Source: Vibrio sp. SNU_ST1
GTDB lineage: Bacteria; Pseudomonadota; Gammaproteobacteria; Enterobacterales; Vibrionaceae
Assembly (NCBI RefSeq): GCF_030563405.1
Contig: NZ_CP130748.1
Span: 1,116,001-1,180,000, forward strand
Length of the DNA stretch: 64,000 bases
Direction of reading: 5' to 3'
The first letter of the stretch is position 1; every line of letters starts with the position of its first letter. Positions 49,954 to 60,304 of the stretch are shown in pieces. The position numbers and the translations under genes are program-made. The notes beneath the pieces are model-generated. The model worked only from the letters and a program-made list of their open reading frames with translations. It was not told the origin of the DNA and ran no database searches.

Positions 49954-50317
49954 TAGAGTGTTTCCTTAACAGTTGTGACTAATTTTATTGACTAAATTAT
50001 CGTTATGCTAACATAGGGTTACAATTTATTTTCTAGTCGTTTTGTAAGGGAAAGTCGTTACAAATCGGGATAGTGAATATTTATGCTTAGGATTTACAAT
50101 GAATAGAGTAACTACACAAATTTAACGGATTTTAATTGAATTTTATTGTGTGTTCTTTTGTTCTTTCTAGGTGAAAATTACACAAATAGGTGGCTTTTTA
50201 TCTATATTTGGCGTGAATGTGTTGCTGGAGTGAGCGTATAGGAAGGGTGGGGGGGTAAGGGAAGATAGCCCCAAACACCCCAAATTTTGCTCTAAAAATC
50301 GTGTGACAAAATTTTGA
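49954..50317. other. Gap between ATP-grasp gene and chemoreceptor gene
   Basis: 364 A+T-rich bases on the minus-strand path from the three-gene operon to the chemoreceptor. A G-rich stretch at 50245-50261 is the only striking element. No clear intrinsic terminator for the operon is visible. Confidence 0.45.
50245..50261 (+). other. G-quadruplex motif
   Basis: GGGTGGGGGGGTAAGGG contains four runs of at least three G with loops of 1, 1 and 3 bases. It lies 57 bases beyond the ATP-grasp gene stop and carries a seven-G homopolymer prone to slippage. Confidence 0.6.
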
Positions 50318-51277
50318 CTAGTTATGTCCGAACTGCTTTGCGGCGTAAGCAACACGCTCGGCAGGTTTTGGATATTCCGCTGGTGTGCCAAGGTTTTCAA
50401 TATGGTGCAGCCTAGGAAGTAGCCCCGCGCCGTTCGCAATTTGTATAGCTAAACCAGGACGTGCGTTAAGTTCTAGTACCATTGGTCCTTCTTCTTGGTC
50501 TAATACCATGTCAGTACCCATATAGCCTAAGCCTGTCATTTCCCATGCACTTGACGCTAGAGTCAATAGCTTTTCCCAGTGAGGAACTTGCAGCAATGCG
50601 AGCTCTTTACCTGTATCTGGGTGGTGGGTGACTGGTTGATCGAACTGAACGGCTCGAACCGCTTTACCTGTTGCGATATCGATACCTACACCAACAGCAC
50701 CTTGGTGCAAGTTAGCTTTACCATCAGAATCTGAAGTGGACAAGCGCATCATCGCCATCACTGGGTAGCCTTTGAATACGATGATTCGTACGTCTGGTAC
50801 ACCCTCGTAACTAAAGCCTTCAAAGCACTCGTCAAACTTGATGAGGTTTTCAACTACGGCCACATCGTTCTTGCCACCCAGAGAGAAGAGACCCGCGAGC
50901 GCGTTACTGATATGGCGCTCTACATCTTCTTCATTGATTGTCGAACCGGATGGTTTGGTATAAACCCCATCTTTATGTGAAATCACAACAAGGATGCCTT
51001 TACCGCCACTACCTTGAGCAGGCTTGATTACAAACCCTGGCCACTCTTTAACCATTTTATGGATTGTTTTTACTTCAGCTTGATGACCAATAACGCCAAT
51101 AAGCTTTGGCACGGTGGCACCAGCCTGTTCAGCAATGATTTTAGTCTTAAGCTTGTCATCAACGAGCGGATACTTGGAACGATCATTGTAGCGACCAATG
51201 TAACTATGGTTGCGCTTGTTCATTCCCATTATGCCTTTGTCTTTTAACTTAAATGGTGAAGTAAATTGATCAAACAT
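50318..51277 (-). CDS. ATP-grasp amidoligase of the retropepsin/7TM operon (RimK-like)
   Basis: A 319-residue cytoplasmic ATP-grasp enzyme annotated in databases as an alpha-L-glutamate ligase-related or sugar-transfer-associated ATP-grasp protein. ATP-binding residues are visible: GFVIKPAQGSGGKGI (Lys and glycine loop, near residues 75-90), the Asp-Arg pair in GVPDVRIIVF, and the metal-binding Glu-Asn-Arg of MVLELNARPGLAIQ near residue 270. It should join an amino acid or peptide to a carboxylate through an acyl phosphate. Substrates are unknown. A strong GGAGG, placed inside the last codons of the 7TM gene 3 bases upstream, marks it as the third gene of one operon. Confidence 0.85.
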   Translation of the reverse strand: MFDQFTSPFKLKDKGIMGMNKRNHSYIGRYNDRSKYPLVDDKLKTKIIAEQAGATVPKLIGVIGHQAEVKTIHKMVKEWPGFVIKPAQGSGGKGILVVISHKDGVYTKPSGSTINEEDVERHISNALAGLFSLGGKNDVAVVENLIKFDECFEGFSYEGVPDVRIIVFKGYPVMAMMRLSTSDSDGKANLHQGAVGVGIDIATGKAVRAVQFDQPVTHHPDTGKELALLQVPHWEKLLTLASSAWEMTGLGYMGTDMVLDQEEGPMVLELNARPGLAIQIANGAGLLPRLHHIENLGTPAEYPKPAERVAYAAKQFGHN

Positions 51278-51280
51278 AAC

Positions 51281-52786
51281 TTAGTCCTCCGCTAGCGGTT
51301 TAAAACGACGAAGTTCGGTTAGACGGTAGCCTGTGTAGTTACCTAGTAGCAAGATGGTCGCTAGGATAACAAGCTGTAAACCAATAAAGTTAAACGTTAA
51401 GTGCTGAATGAATGGGTTAGTCATACCTAAGTAAACAAGCACCGCGGTAAATAGAGAGCCGCCACCTTGAAGTACAACTTCTTTTGCGCCTTCTTCTTCC
51501 CAAAGGATAGACATACGTTCGATAGTCCAAGACAAGATAATCATTGGGAAGAACGTAATTGATAGGCCTTCTGTAAGTCCGATTTTAAATGCGACTACGG
51601 TAAATATCGAGATAATCATAATTACTGTAATAATTACGGCGGATATCCTGGCCACGAGCAATAGGTTGAGTTTGGATAAGTAACTTCGTATTACAAGACC
51701 AGTACCAACAATCAGTAGGAAACCAACAATACCCGTTATCAACTGTGTTTGAACGAATGCCACGGCAATCAGAACGGGCATGAACGTACCAGACGTTTTC
51801 AGACCGATGATGACACGTAGGAACACAACAATCAGAGCACCGATAGGAATCAGCATGATGGTTTTAAACATCGCTTGCTCTTCTAGCGGCAGACTATGAA
51901 TGGAAAGGTTTAACAGCTGATCAGCTGATACTTTACTGTTGGTTGCTTCAGTTGGAGTAACTTCCTGAGCAATCATAGAGAAGTGAACTTTACTGTTCTG
52001 ACCGCCAACAACGTCTAATAGAGATACATTTGATTCATCCCAAATTAGCAGGTTTGGTTGAACTTGCTGCTCGCTAGATTCAGGAGAGAACAGAACCCAT
52101 TGGTCGTTATCCCAAATCTGGTTCATTTGTTGGATTGATTGACGACGACGTCCATCTTCTAGCTCGATTACGCCAACGACTTTATTGTGGATGTTTGCTG
52201 CTGAAAGTAGCTTATGTGTCGCTTCAACTTTGCTCATGTTATTCAGAATCAGCGCTGAGTTTTGGCTGTCTGGATCATTAAGCGTTTTGATCAGTTCACG
52301 CGTGAAAGTGATGTTGTCTGCTGAGCGTTTAGTTGCTCGGTCAATCAATGCAGATGCAGCCGCTTCTTCAGGGCCATCAAAGCTAGGCTGCGTGATTTCA
52401 CCTTCTGGTGGGATAGCATCAACTTTTGCTTGGTTGTCGACAAGAAATTGAGTCTTGTAATAGATGGTCTGAGGGCCGTCAGCGTGACGAATAGACCATT
52501 CTGCACGGCGACCTGACTCAGTGTTCAGGTAAGAGATGCCGTAACCAGGTGACGAAGCTGACTCGCCAATAAGGGTGTAATTAGACTGAGTATGAGGAGC
52601 TGCTAATGAAACTTTTGCTTCTTTTCCCACTGCATTGAACTCGATACGAGCTTCAACGTCCCAAACTTGTCTAGTTTCCCCCGGAGTCCAAGGTACGCCG
52701 TAAGTCGTATGTCTGAACATACTCAGGGTTATACCTGCCACGATGAGCAGGAAAATGGAGATATAAAATGGAATTCTTGACGTCAT
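51281..52786 (-). CDS. Inactive transglutaminase fused to 7 transmembrane helices
   Basis: A 501-residue inner-membrane protein. A signal-anchor helix (residues 7-23) leads to a periplasmic region (about 30-300) that includes a degenerate transglutaminase-like domain around residues 150-270 (SALILNNMSKVEATHKLLSAANIHNKVVGV). The catalytic Cys is replaced: there is none in this region. Residues 310-490 form about seven helices (MLIPIGALIVVFLRVIIGLKTSGTFMPVLIAV, then further segments), ending in a basic tail. This matches the Transglut_i_TM / 7TM_transglut pair of families. It sits 17 bases after the retropepsin gene and 3 bases before the ligase gene. Confidence 0.85.
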   Translation of the reverse strand: MTSRIPFYISIFLLIVAGITLSMFRHTTYGVPWTPGETRQVWDVEARIEFNAVGKEAKVSLAAPHTQSNYTLIGESASSPGYGISYLNTESGRRAEWSIRHADGPQTIYYKTQFLVDNQAKVDAIPPEGEITQPSFDGPEEAAASALIDRATKRSADNITFTRELIKTLNDPDSQNSALILNNMSKVEATHKLLSAANIHNKVVGVIELEDGRRRQSIQQMNQIWDNDQWVLFSPESSEQQVQPNLLIWDESNVSLLDVVGGQNSKVHFSMIAQEVTPTEATNSKVSADQLLNLSIHSLPLEEQAMFKTIMLIPIGALIVVFLRVIIGLKTSGTFMPVLIAVAFVQTQLITGIVGFLLIVGTGLVIRSYLSKLNLLLVARISAVIITVIMIISIFTVVAFKIGLTEGLSITFFPMIILSWTIERMSILWEEEGAKEVVLQGGGSLFTAVLVYLGMTNPFIQHLTFNFIGLQLVILATILLLGNYTGYRLTELRRFKPLAED

Positions 52787-52803
52787 AGCTTACCCTACTA
52801 TTG

Positions 52804-53544
52804 TTATTTAACTTCCGTTTGTACGTACTTTTTACTTACATCTACTAGCGCTATGTCTTTGATAAATTCGCGCCCTAGTAATACAGGGTGACTCATTTGA
52901 GAGCGATCCGCCAATGTAAATTGCGCTTTTTCATGGATTTTCCCCACTTTTACCCATAATTCGATCACAGCTCGACGTTCTGTTTGTTCATTCGTAGATT
53001 GACGGATTTTCACATAACGAACAACGGGCGCTTCGATCCATTTTTGGTCTTCTTTTGCTTGTGCTTTATCTGCTAAATGGAACTTAACCCAATCTTTACC
53101 GTTGCGTTCGAATTCTTTGATGTCGACAGCATTTAAAGAAGAGGTGGTTGCGCCAGTATCAACACGAGCATCGAAGCTTTGTTTGATAGAGTCGATCGAT
53201 ACTTTTTCAATACCGCCTAGAATAGTCGGCTGTGACGTAGGGGCGATAGGAGCGGCTGCAACGGCAACAGGCTCGGCTTCTTTTAGCTCTTCAATGACCC
53301 TGTGTTCCATACTGGTCAGGTGTACATCTAATTGACTAGAAAGAGTGATAATTTCGTCTTCCAAGCTTTCAATATAATCACTTTGATTACTTAGCTGCAG
53401 TTCAAGATTTTGAACCTTGTTTGCGATGTTTGTCTCTGAGCGGGAAATAGCGTCGAGAGTTTCTTGATGGTAGGTAGCACCGCTCGTGAGGGTGCAACCA
53501 GAGAGCAAACCAACCGCCACGATAGGCGATAATCGCTTAAACAT
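52804..53544 (-). CDS. Retropepsin-like aspartic protease lipoprotein (COG4067, 'ATP-dependent zinc protease')
   Basis: A 246-residue periplasmic lipoprotein. LLSGC gives lipidation at Cys17, residues 25-90 are a coiled coil (NKVQNLELQLSNQSDYIESL), an Ala/Pro linker spans 92-108, and residues 110-240 are a single retropepsin fold. The catalytic triplet is D129-T-G-A in ARVDTGATTSSLNA, with the second-half LLGREF at 222-227. One Asp per chain means it must dimerise, and the coiled coil could arrange that. The database name 'zinc protease' is historical; no zinc motif is seen. AAAGGT precedes ATG 53544. First gene of the operon. Confidence 0.88.
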   Translation of the reverse strand: MFKRLSPIVAVGLLSGCTLTSGATYHQETLDAISRSETNIANKVQNLELQLSNQSDYIESLEDEIITLSSQLDVHLTSMEHRVIEELKEAEPVAVAAAPIAPTSQPTILGGIEKVSIDSIKQSFDARVDTGATTSSLNAVDIKEFERNGKDWVKFHLADKAQAKEDQKWIEAPVVRYVKIRQSTNEQTERRAVIELWVKVGKIHEKAQFTLADRSQMSHPVLLGREFIKDIALVDVSKKYVQTEVK

Positions 53545-53598
53545 ATAAAAACCTTTGGAAATTAGAGAATAGTTCAGACTATTTAGAAGTTTATCCCA

Positions 53599-53625
53599 CA
53601 AAAAAGGATGCGTGAAGCATCCTAT
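53599..53625 (-). terminator. Intrinsic terminator of cmoB
   Basis: Read leftward, GGATGCT, loop TCAC-like bases and GCATCC are followed by TTTTTT. It separates cmoB from the retropepsin operon. Confidence 0.88.
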
Positions 53626-53655
53626 TGTAAGAGTCTGGTCATATTGAATCGCAAT

Positions 53656-53713
53656 GTGAGCGCTACGAAAATTATTGTCACTTAAGGGCGCTCACTTATT
53701 AAACATGAGCGCA
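53656..53713. promoter_or_regulatory. TGAGCGC motif cluster upstream of retropepsin operon
   Basis: GTGAGCGC (53656-53663), its inverted copy GCGCTCAC (53688-53695) and a third ATGAGCGC (53706-53713) lie in the 200-base gap after cmoB, 110-170 bases before the retropepsin start but beyond (upstream of) the cmoB terminator. Confidence 0.5.
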
Positions 53714-53809
53714 AATTTTATACAATCAATTCTCTTTTTTATCAAAATTTCCACATATAAATAACGGTGGTTGTATGACGACAGAACTTATGGTTTTCTG
53801 TAACAGAGC

Positions 53810-54781
53810 TTAAGGTTTTGTCGCGACTAGAATCGCCCGCCTTGGTGCTGGGTGACCTTCTACTGTTTTACTTGGATCATTAGGGTCTAAGTAATCCGGC
53901 AGAGAGTTGTGTGTCATCCATTCTGTTGTGCGTTGTTCGCCAATCGTTGTGACATTTTCATCAACGATACGCACGTCTTCAAAGCCAACCTGTTCAAGCC
54001 AGCGTTTCAGTGCGCGTGCAGATGGGAAGAAGTACACGTTTCTCATTTGCGCGTAGCGGTCCACAGGCACAAGAACAGCGTTTTCGTCACCTTCAATCAC
54101 TAATGTTTCAAGTACCAGTTCGCCACCAGATACCAATTGGTCTTTTAGTTGAATCAAATGATCAAGCGGTGAACGGCGGTGGTAAAGCACGCCCATGCTG
54201 AATACAGTGTCGTAAGCTTCCAGTTTTGGCAGCTGTTCAATACCTAAAGGTAAAAGGTGAGCGCGTTGGTCGTCGCCCATCAATTTACGAATGGCTTCAA
54301 ACTGAACCAAGAATAAGTGAGAAGGGTCGATACCCACCGTTAAGCGAGCGCCTTCACCTAGCATGCGCCACATGTGGTAGCCGTTGCCACAACCTACATC
54401 GAGAACCGAACGGTTTTTCAATGGAGAGATATGTGGAAGCACACGGTCCCATTTCCAGTCACTGCGCCATTCTGTATCGATATGAATGTCGTGAACTGTG
54501 TAAGGGCCCTTTCTCCAAGGGTGGAAAGTCTTCAGTAAGCTTTCTAATTTTTTAAGTTCACCCGTGTGGAACGGTGTAGAGCTGCCAATCGTCACTGAGT
54601 TTTTCAGATCAACTTGGTCAGGCACACCTTGTGGAATCTTGTTTAGTGCACGTAACCAACGGTCGAAGTCGCCGTGTTCTGCATTTTGCCAATCCGTCAG
54701 CTGTTGAGGAAGAACATTAAGCCACGGTTGAAGGCGAGTGTCTTGGGCAATGAGTTGATAAAAATTGGCAAAGTTAAACAT
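53810..54781 (-). CDS. cmoB: tRNA U34 carboxymethyltransferase CmoB
   Basis: A 323-residue enzyme that transfers the carboxymethyl group of carboxy-S-adenosylmethionine to 5-hydroxyuridine at position 34 of t[58 protein letters not shown] and the C-terminal [16 protein letters not shown] match E. coli CmoB. It follows cmoA on the same strand, with a 184-base gap that has been filled by a dispersed repeat. Confidence 0.97.
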   Translation of the reverse strand: MFNFANFYQLIAQDTRLQPWLNVLPQQLTDWQNAEHGDFDRWLRALNKIPQGVPDQVDLKNSVTIGSSTPFHTGELKKLESLLKTFHPWRKGPYTVHDIHIDTEWRSDWKWDRVLPHISPLKNRSVLDVGCGNGYHMWRMLGEGARLTVGIDPSHLFLVQFEAIRKLMGDDQRAHLLPLGIEQLPKLEAYDTVFSMGVLYHRRSPLDHLIQLKDQLVSGGELVLETLVIEGDENAVLVPVDRYAQMRNVYFFPSARALKRWLEQVGFEDVRIVDENVTTIGEQRTTEWMTHNSLPDYLDPNDPSKTVEGHPAPRRAILVATKP

Positions 54782-54836
54782 AGTTTTTCACTGAGTTAAA
54801 TTGGGTCCAATAAACCCTAAAATAGAAATTAAATTT

Positions 54837-54935
54837 GTCATTCCCTACAGTGAGGGACGAACATGATAGGGAATCTCGGTTTATCGTACTTGATAGAGAT
54901 CCCCAACTCGCTCGTTCCTCGCTCTTGAGGATGAC
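54837..54935. repeat. Dispersed GTCATTCCC...GAGGATGAC repeat
   Basis: A 99-base element bounded by GTCATTCCC and the imperfect inverse GAGGATGAC, with internal GGGA/TCCC-type pairs (GTGAGGGACGAACATGATAGGGAATCTC). It lies between cmoA and cmoB. I recall elements with these ends as common in Vibrio intergenic regions. Confidence 0.6.
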
Positions 54936-54965
54936 GTTTTAGTACGAGCTGACTGGGTATGTGCG

Positions 54966-55712
<747 letters not shown>

Positions 55713-55833
55713 TCAGCGTAATCGGCACAGAATTCGTGCCAAATAAAAGGGGACGTATTTTACGTAAAAAAATCGCTTGTGTCACGAAAACTGAGATTGA
55801 TGAAAGTGAACGCGTGTTAGTGGTTGTTTACTA

Positions 55834-56739
55834 TCAAAACATCGAGATTTGATGGTCGCCTTTTTTCGCAGGAAACTCCGCCAAATTAGGCAAGATTAAC
55901 TTTGTGTGTTCAGCAACTTGCGTCTGTAATTGCTTATAGATAGCAATCGCAAGTTCAGGTGCGTGATTATTGTCTGGTGTGTGGATCATTAAATAAGGCT
56001 GTTTTCCTTCGGCTAGCCAGTTTGGAATTTTAGCAAACCAAGGTTTAAAAAACTCAATATTAGGTTCTTGGTCTGGGTGACCAATAAATCGAATCATCGG
56101 GTTATTGGCGGTCGCAATTGCATGAACAGGAACACGCGGCTTTTTCTGATGCGCATCGATCACCGCTTCTGTGGTTGGTGGTGCAGAGAAAACGGGGCGA
56201 CTATCCATAATGATGCGATTGATCCCTTCTTCTATTAACCAATGATTGAAACGTTTTTCGGCATCGCCTTTATCAAAGAAACCAAGGTGACGAACTTCAA
56301 CGCCGAGCTGCATGTCTTTTGGAAACAAGGTGCAAAATTTTTGCAGGGCAGGAAGCATGCTGGGTTCGAAGCTATGGGGCAATTGAATCGTCCACTGACC
56401 AATGCGCCTATGCAGTGGCGACATGGTGAGCAGAAATTCTTTGAGCTCGGCTTGGCAATGTTTTAAGTGCTGCTGGTGGGTGATGAACTTAGGCAGCTTA
56501 AAAGTAAACTTAAAATCATCGTGACTCGCGGCTTTCCAGTTATTGACCGTTGAGATACTGGGTGTCGCATAGAAAGTCGTGTTGCCTTCTACGGTATGAA
56601 AAACTTGGGTGTATTTTTCTAAGCGCTCAGCAGGTTTTGTTCCTTTACCATAGAACTGACTTTGCCACTCAGAATGAGACCACATTGTTAACCCAAGTCT
56701 TAGAGGTAAAGTTTCTGTTGTTATTACACGAGCATCCAT
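55834..56739 (-). CDS. yecE: DUF72 family protein, YecE-like
   Basis: A 301-residue TIM-barrel-like DUF72 protein. LRLGLTMWSHSEWQSQFYG, VEGNTTFYATPS, FTFKLPKFITHQQHL and the late YLMIHTPDNNHAPELA are typical. E. coli YecE lies between aspS and the cmoAB genes, and the same order is kept here. The biochemical function is unknown. It is divergent from aspS. Confidence 0.88.
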   Translation of the reverse strand: MDARVITTETLPLRLGLTMWSHSEWQSQFYGKGTKPAERLEKYTQVFHTVEGNTTFYATPSISTVNNWKAASHDDFKFTFKLPKFITHQQHLKHCQAELKEFLLTMSPLHRRIGQWTIQLPHSFEPSMLPALQKFCTLFPKDMQLGVEVRHLGFFDKGDAEKRFNHWLIEEGINRIIMDSRPVFSAPPTTEAVIDAHQKKPRVPVHAIATANNPMIRFIGHPDQEPNIEFFKPWFAKIPNWLAEGKQPYLMIHTPDNNHAPELAIAIYKQLQTQVAEHTKLILPNLAEFPAKKGDHQISMF

Positions 56740-57021
56740 CTATTACACCGTTATCCATCACGCCCTAAAATCTACTTTACGAGAGTTTTGCTGATTAAGG
56801 TACTTTCGAGATATAATTATCGCAATTTTTTCGGTTTTGATGAATCTTTGCGCACTTGATGGGCTAAAAAGCAACAAAGCCAGATAAAACACAATAAATT
56901 CGAATGTGGAAGGTCGATTTTAAGCGAGTTTCCGCGTATAAATGTTCCTTTGCTCTGTTGTGTGGAATGACCACTGGCAGCTTGGAAATTAGTAAATTAT
57001 TAAGAGATTGGGAAATTCATT

Positions 57022-58800
57022 ATGCGTACCCATTACTGTGGTAACCTGAACAAGTCCCTGGCGGGACAAACTGTAGAATTGTGCGGCTGGGTAAACCGTC
57101 GCCGTGATTTAGGCGGTCTTATCTTTATCGATATGCGAGATCGTGAAGGCATCGTTCAGGTTGTTGTCGATCCAGATATGAAAGATATCTTCCCGATCGC
57201 TAACCAACTGCGTAATGAATTCTGTATCAAGTTTACTGGTGAAGTACGCGTTCGTCCGGACAGCCAAGTAAATAAAGACATGGCTACTGGTGAAGTTGAA
57301 CTTTACGCGACTGGTCTAGAGATCATCAACCGTTCAGAAGCGCTTCCACTAGACTTCAACCAAACGAACTCTGAAGAGCAGCGTCTTAAGTACCGTTACA
57401 TTGATCTTCGTCGTCCAGAAATGAGCGACCGTATTAAGCTTCGAGCACGTGCTTCTAGCTTCGTTCGTCGTTTCCTAGACGAGAACCTATTCCTAGACAT
57501 CGAAACGCCAGTACTAACGAAAGCGACACCAGAAGGTGCTCGTGACTACCTAGTACCAAGCCGTGTTCACAAAGGTAGCTTCTACGCACTTCCTCAATCT
57601 CCTCAGCTGTTCAAGCAATTGCTGATGATGTCTGGTTTTGACCGTTACTACCAAATCGTTAAATGTTTCCGTGATGAAGATTTACGTGCTGACCGTCAGC
57701 CTGAATTCACTCAAATCGATATCGAAACATCTTTCATGACTTCTCAAGAAGTACGTAACGTGACTGAGAAGCTTGTTCACGATATGTGGAAAGAACTTCT
57801 TGATGTTGAACTAGGTCAATTCCCAGTAATGCCTTTCTCTGAAGCGATTCGTCGTTTCGGTTCTGATAAGCCAGATCTACGTAACCCACTAGAACTAGTT
57901 GACGTTGCTGACTTGGTTAAAGACGTAGAGTTCAAAGTATTCTCTGGCCCAGCTAACGACGAAAAAGGTCGCGTAGCGGTTATCCGTGTACCAGGCGGTG
58001 CTAAGCTAACTCGTAAGCAAATCGACGGTTACGCTGAACACGTAAACATCTACGGTGCGAAAGGCTTAGCTTGGATGAAGGTTAACGACCGTGCTGCAGG
58101 CATGGAAGGTATTCAATCTCCAGTTGCTAAGTTCCTAAGCGAAGACGTAATCAACGGTATTCTAGATCGCACTCAAGCTGAATCTGGCGATATCATTCTG
58201 TTCGGCGCAGACAAAGCGGGCATCGTTGCTGAAGCAATGGGTGCACTTCGTATCAAGCTAGGTGATGACCTAGAGTTAACTGACAAGAAAGCTTGGGCTC
58301 CACTTTGGGTTATTGACTTCCCAATGTTCGAAGAAGACGGTGAAGGCAACCTACACGCTATGCACCATCCATTCACATCACCACTAGGTGTGAACGCGGA
58401 AGAGCTAAAAGCGAACCCTGCAGCAGCAAACTCTGATGCATACGACATGGTAATCAACGGTTACGAAGTAGGCGGCGGTTCGGTACGTATTCATAGCGCA
58501 GAAATGCAAACGGCAGTATTCGGTATCCTAGGTATTGAAGCTAAAGAGCAACAAGAGAAGTTCGGCTTCCTACTTGAAGCACTTAAGTACGGTACGCCAC
58601 CACACGCGGGCCTAGCATTCGGTCTTGACCGTCTAGCTATGCTTCTTTGTGGTACAGAGAACATCCGTGATGTTATCGCATTCCCGAAAACAACAGCTGC
58701 AGCATGTCTGCTAACAGACGCGCCAAGCCTAGCAAACCCAGCATCACTAGAAGAGCTAGCAATCGCTGTTAAATTGGCAGAGAAGAAAGAGCAAGCGTAA
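57022..58800 (+). CDS. aspS: Aspartyl-tRNA synthetase
   Basis: A 592-residue class IIb synthetase of the bacterial type. The N-terminal anticodon-binding OB fold ([40 protein letters not shown]) is followed by catalytic motifs 2 ([20 protein letters not shown]) and 3 ([13 protein letters not shown]), with the GAD insertion between them. Strong codon bias fits a highly expressed gene. It has its own terminator 85 bases downstream. Confidence 0.98.
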   Translation: MRTHYCGNLNKSLAGQTVELCGWVNRRRDLGGLIFIDMRDREGIVQVVVDPDMKDIFPIANQLRNEFCIKFTGEVRVRPDSQVNKDMATGEVELYATGLEIINRSEALPLDFNQTNSEEQRLKYRYIDLRRPEMSDRIKLRARASSFVRRFLDENLFLDIETPVLTKATPEGARDYLVPSRVHKGSFYALPQSPQLFKQLLMMSGFDRYYQIVKCFRDEDLRADRQPEFTQIDIETSFMTSQEVRNVTEKLVHDMWKELLDVELGQFPVMPFSEAIRRFGSDKPDLRNPLELVDVADLVKDVEFKVFSGPANDEKGRVAVIRVPGGAKLTRKQIDGYAEHVNIYGAKGLAWMKVNDRAAGMEGIQSPVAKFLSEDVINGILDRTQAESGDIILFGADKAGIVAEAMGALRIKLGDDLELTDKKAWAPLWVIDFPMFEEDGEGNLHAMHHPFTSPLGVNAEELKANPAAANSDAYDMVINGYEVGGGSVRIHSAEMQTAVFGILGIEAKEQQEKFGFLLEALKYGTPPHAGLAFGLDRLAMLLCGTENIRDVIAFPKTTAAACLLTDAPSLANPASLEELAIAVKLAEKKEQA

Positions 58801-58883
58801 GCCTGTTATCTTTCTCGTTGATGAAGAGATCCTAGTTGATAGAGAGCTCTTAAATAATTAGCCAAGATTTGTGATTGAATTAG

Positions 58884-58918
58884 AAAATGCCCGTTAATTT
58901 GACGGGCATTTTTTTTTG
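58884..58918 (+). terminator. Intrinsic terminator of aspS
   Basis: AAAATGCCCGT and ACGGGCATTTT with a 7-base loop and T9. Confidence 0.93.
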
Positions 58919-58969
58919 CGTTCGATATACTAAGCTGAAAAGCATGTATAAATAATCAGTATTGAAGTT

Positions 58970-59491
58970 ATGTCTATTATCTTAGGGATTGACCCTGGCT
59001 CTCGCATTACCGGCTATGGCGTGATTCGTCAAAATGGTCGCCATCTATATTACTTAGGTAGTGGTTGTATTCGTACTTCCGAAAAAGAACTGCCAGGTCG
59101 ACTAAAACAGATTTATGCCGGTGTGAGCGAAATCATCACTCAGTTCCAACCTGATGTGTTTGCGATCGAGCAGGTTTTCATGTCGAAGAACGCTGACTCT
59201 GCACTTAAGCTTGGACAAGCTCGAGGTAGCGCGATAGTGGCAGCGGTGAATGCGGATTTACCTGTTCATGAATATGCAGCTCGTTTAATTAAGCAAGCTG
59301 TGACAGGTAATGGCGGTGCTGATAAGTCGATGGTTCAAAATATGGTGATGAGCATGCTCAAGTTACCAGCCAAACCACAAGCCGATGCGGCCGACGCCCT
59401 CGGCGTAGCGATCACTCACGCCAACACCAATAAAACCTTGGTTGCACTAGCAGGCAAAGCAACAGGTGCGAGAAAAGGGCGCTACCGTTAA
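58970..59491 (+). CDS. ruvC: Holliday junction resolvase RuvC
   Basis: A 173-residue RNase H-fold endonuclease that cuts Holliday junctions symmetrically. The four acidic active-site residues are visible: Asp7 in [13 protein letters not shown], Glu in AIEQVFM (near 66), and the pair in [14 protein letters not shown] (near 138-141). Length matches E. coli. A terminator-like hairpin separates it from ruvA. Confidence 0.97.
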   Translation: MSIILGIDPGSRITGYGVIRQNGRHLYYLGSGCIRTSEKELPGRLKQIYAGVSEIITQFQPDVFAIEQVFMSKNADSALKLGQARGSAIVAAVNADLPVHEYAARLIKQAVTGNGGADKSMVQNMVMSMLKLPAKPQADAADALGVAITHANTNKTLVALAGKATGARKGRYR

Positions 59492-59571
59492 TCCTCCTAC
59501 CGATTTCTAGAAGCCTGAATCGCGTGGTTTCCTAAGCCAAGCAAGCCTAAATAATTCACTTCAAAAAACAC

Positions 59572-59602
59572 AAAGAACTGGATAAGTATCCAGTTCTTTT
59601 AT
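59572..59602 (+). terminator. Terminator-like hairpin between ruvC and ruvA
   Basis: AAAGAACTGGATA, AG and TATCCAGTTCTTT form a 13-bp perfect stem, followed by TTAT. It lies 41 bases before ruvA, so ruvAB should have its own promoter or rely on read-through. Confidence 0.85.
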
Positions 59603-59642
59603 ATTCTGTCCTCCAAATTAAATTCCATCAAGAGAGTGAATT

Positions 59643-60254
59643 GTGATCGGACGTCTCCGCGGTACATTAATAGAAAAACAGCCACCAGAATTATTGATTG
59701 AAGTCAGTGGTGTTGGTTATGAAGTTCAAATGCCAATGAGCTGTTTTTATGAGTTACCAAACGTAGGCGAAGAAGCAATTATCTACACTCATTTTGTGGT
59801 ACGTGAAGATGCTCAGCTACTTTATGGTTTTAACACGGTTAAAGAGCGTGCGTTGTTCCGTGAAGTGATTAAAGCGAATGGTGTTGGTCCTAAACTTGGT
59901 CTTGGGATTCTTTCAGGCATGACCGCTAGCCAATTCGTTCAGAGCGTTGAACGCGAAGACATCTCTACGCTGGTTAAACTGCCGGGTGTTGGTAAGAAAA
60001 CCGCAGAACGTCTGGTTGTTGAAATGAAAGACCGCCTGAAAGGGTGGGGCGCGGGTGACCTGTTTACTCCAGCAACGGATGCAGCTCCTATTGACTCTAT
60101 GCCAACCGTTCACGACGCGGAAGAAGAAGCGGTAAGTGCACTACTTGCATTAGGCTACAAGCCGACTCAAGCTTCTAAGGTGGTTTCTCAAGTGGCTAAA
60201 GATGGCATGACCAGCGAGCAGTTGATTCGCGAAGCACTGAAATCGATGGTTTAA
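59643..60254 (+). CDS. ruvA: Holliday junction DNA helicase subunit RuvA
   Basis: A 203-residue junction-binding protein. An OB fold ([31 protein letters not shown]) and two helix-hairpin-helix motifs ([35 protein letters not shown]) are followed by an acidic linker and the C-terminal RuvB-binding domain. It starts with GTG at 59643, with AGAGAG upstream. ruvB follows after 103 bases. Confidence 0.97.
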   Translation: MIGRLRGTLIEKQPPELLIEVSGVGYEVQMPMSCFYELPNVGEEAIIYTHFVVREDAQLLYGFNTVKERALFREVIKANGVGPKLGLGILSGMTASQFVQSVEREDISTLVKLPGVGKKTAERLVVEMKDRLKGWGAGDLFTPATDAAPIDSMPTVHDAEEEAVSALLALGYKPTQASKVVSQVAKDGMTSEQLIREALKSMV

Positions 60255-60304
60255 TACCTCATAGACTTGTTCTATAAAATAGACTCATTCACTTTGCCTT
60301 TACA

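Noticed and set aside
50167-50439. 90-codon minus frame over the end of the ATP-grasp gene
   Set aside because: Its second half overlaps the ligase C-terminus in another frame and it has no ribosome site.
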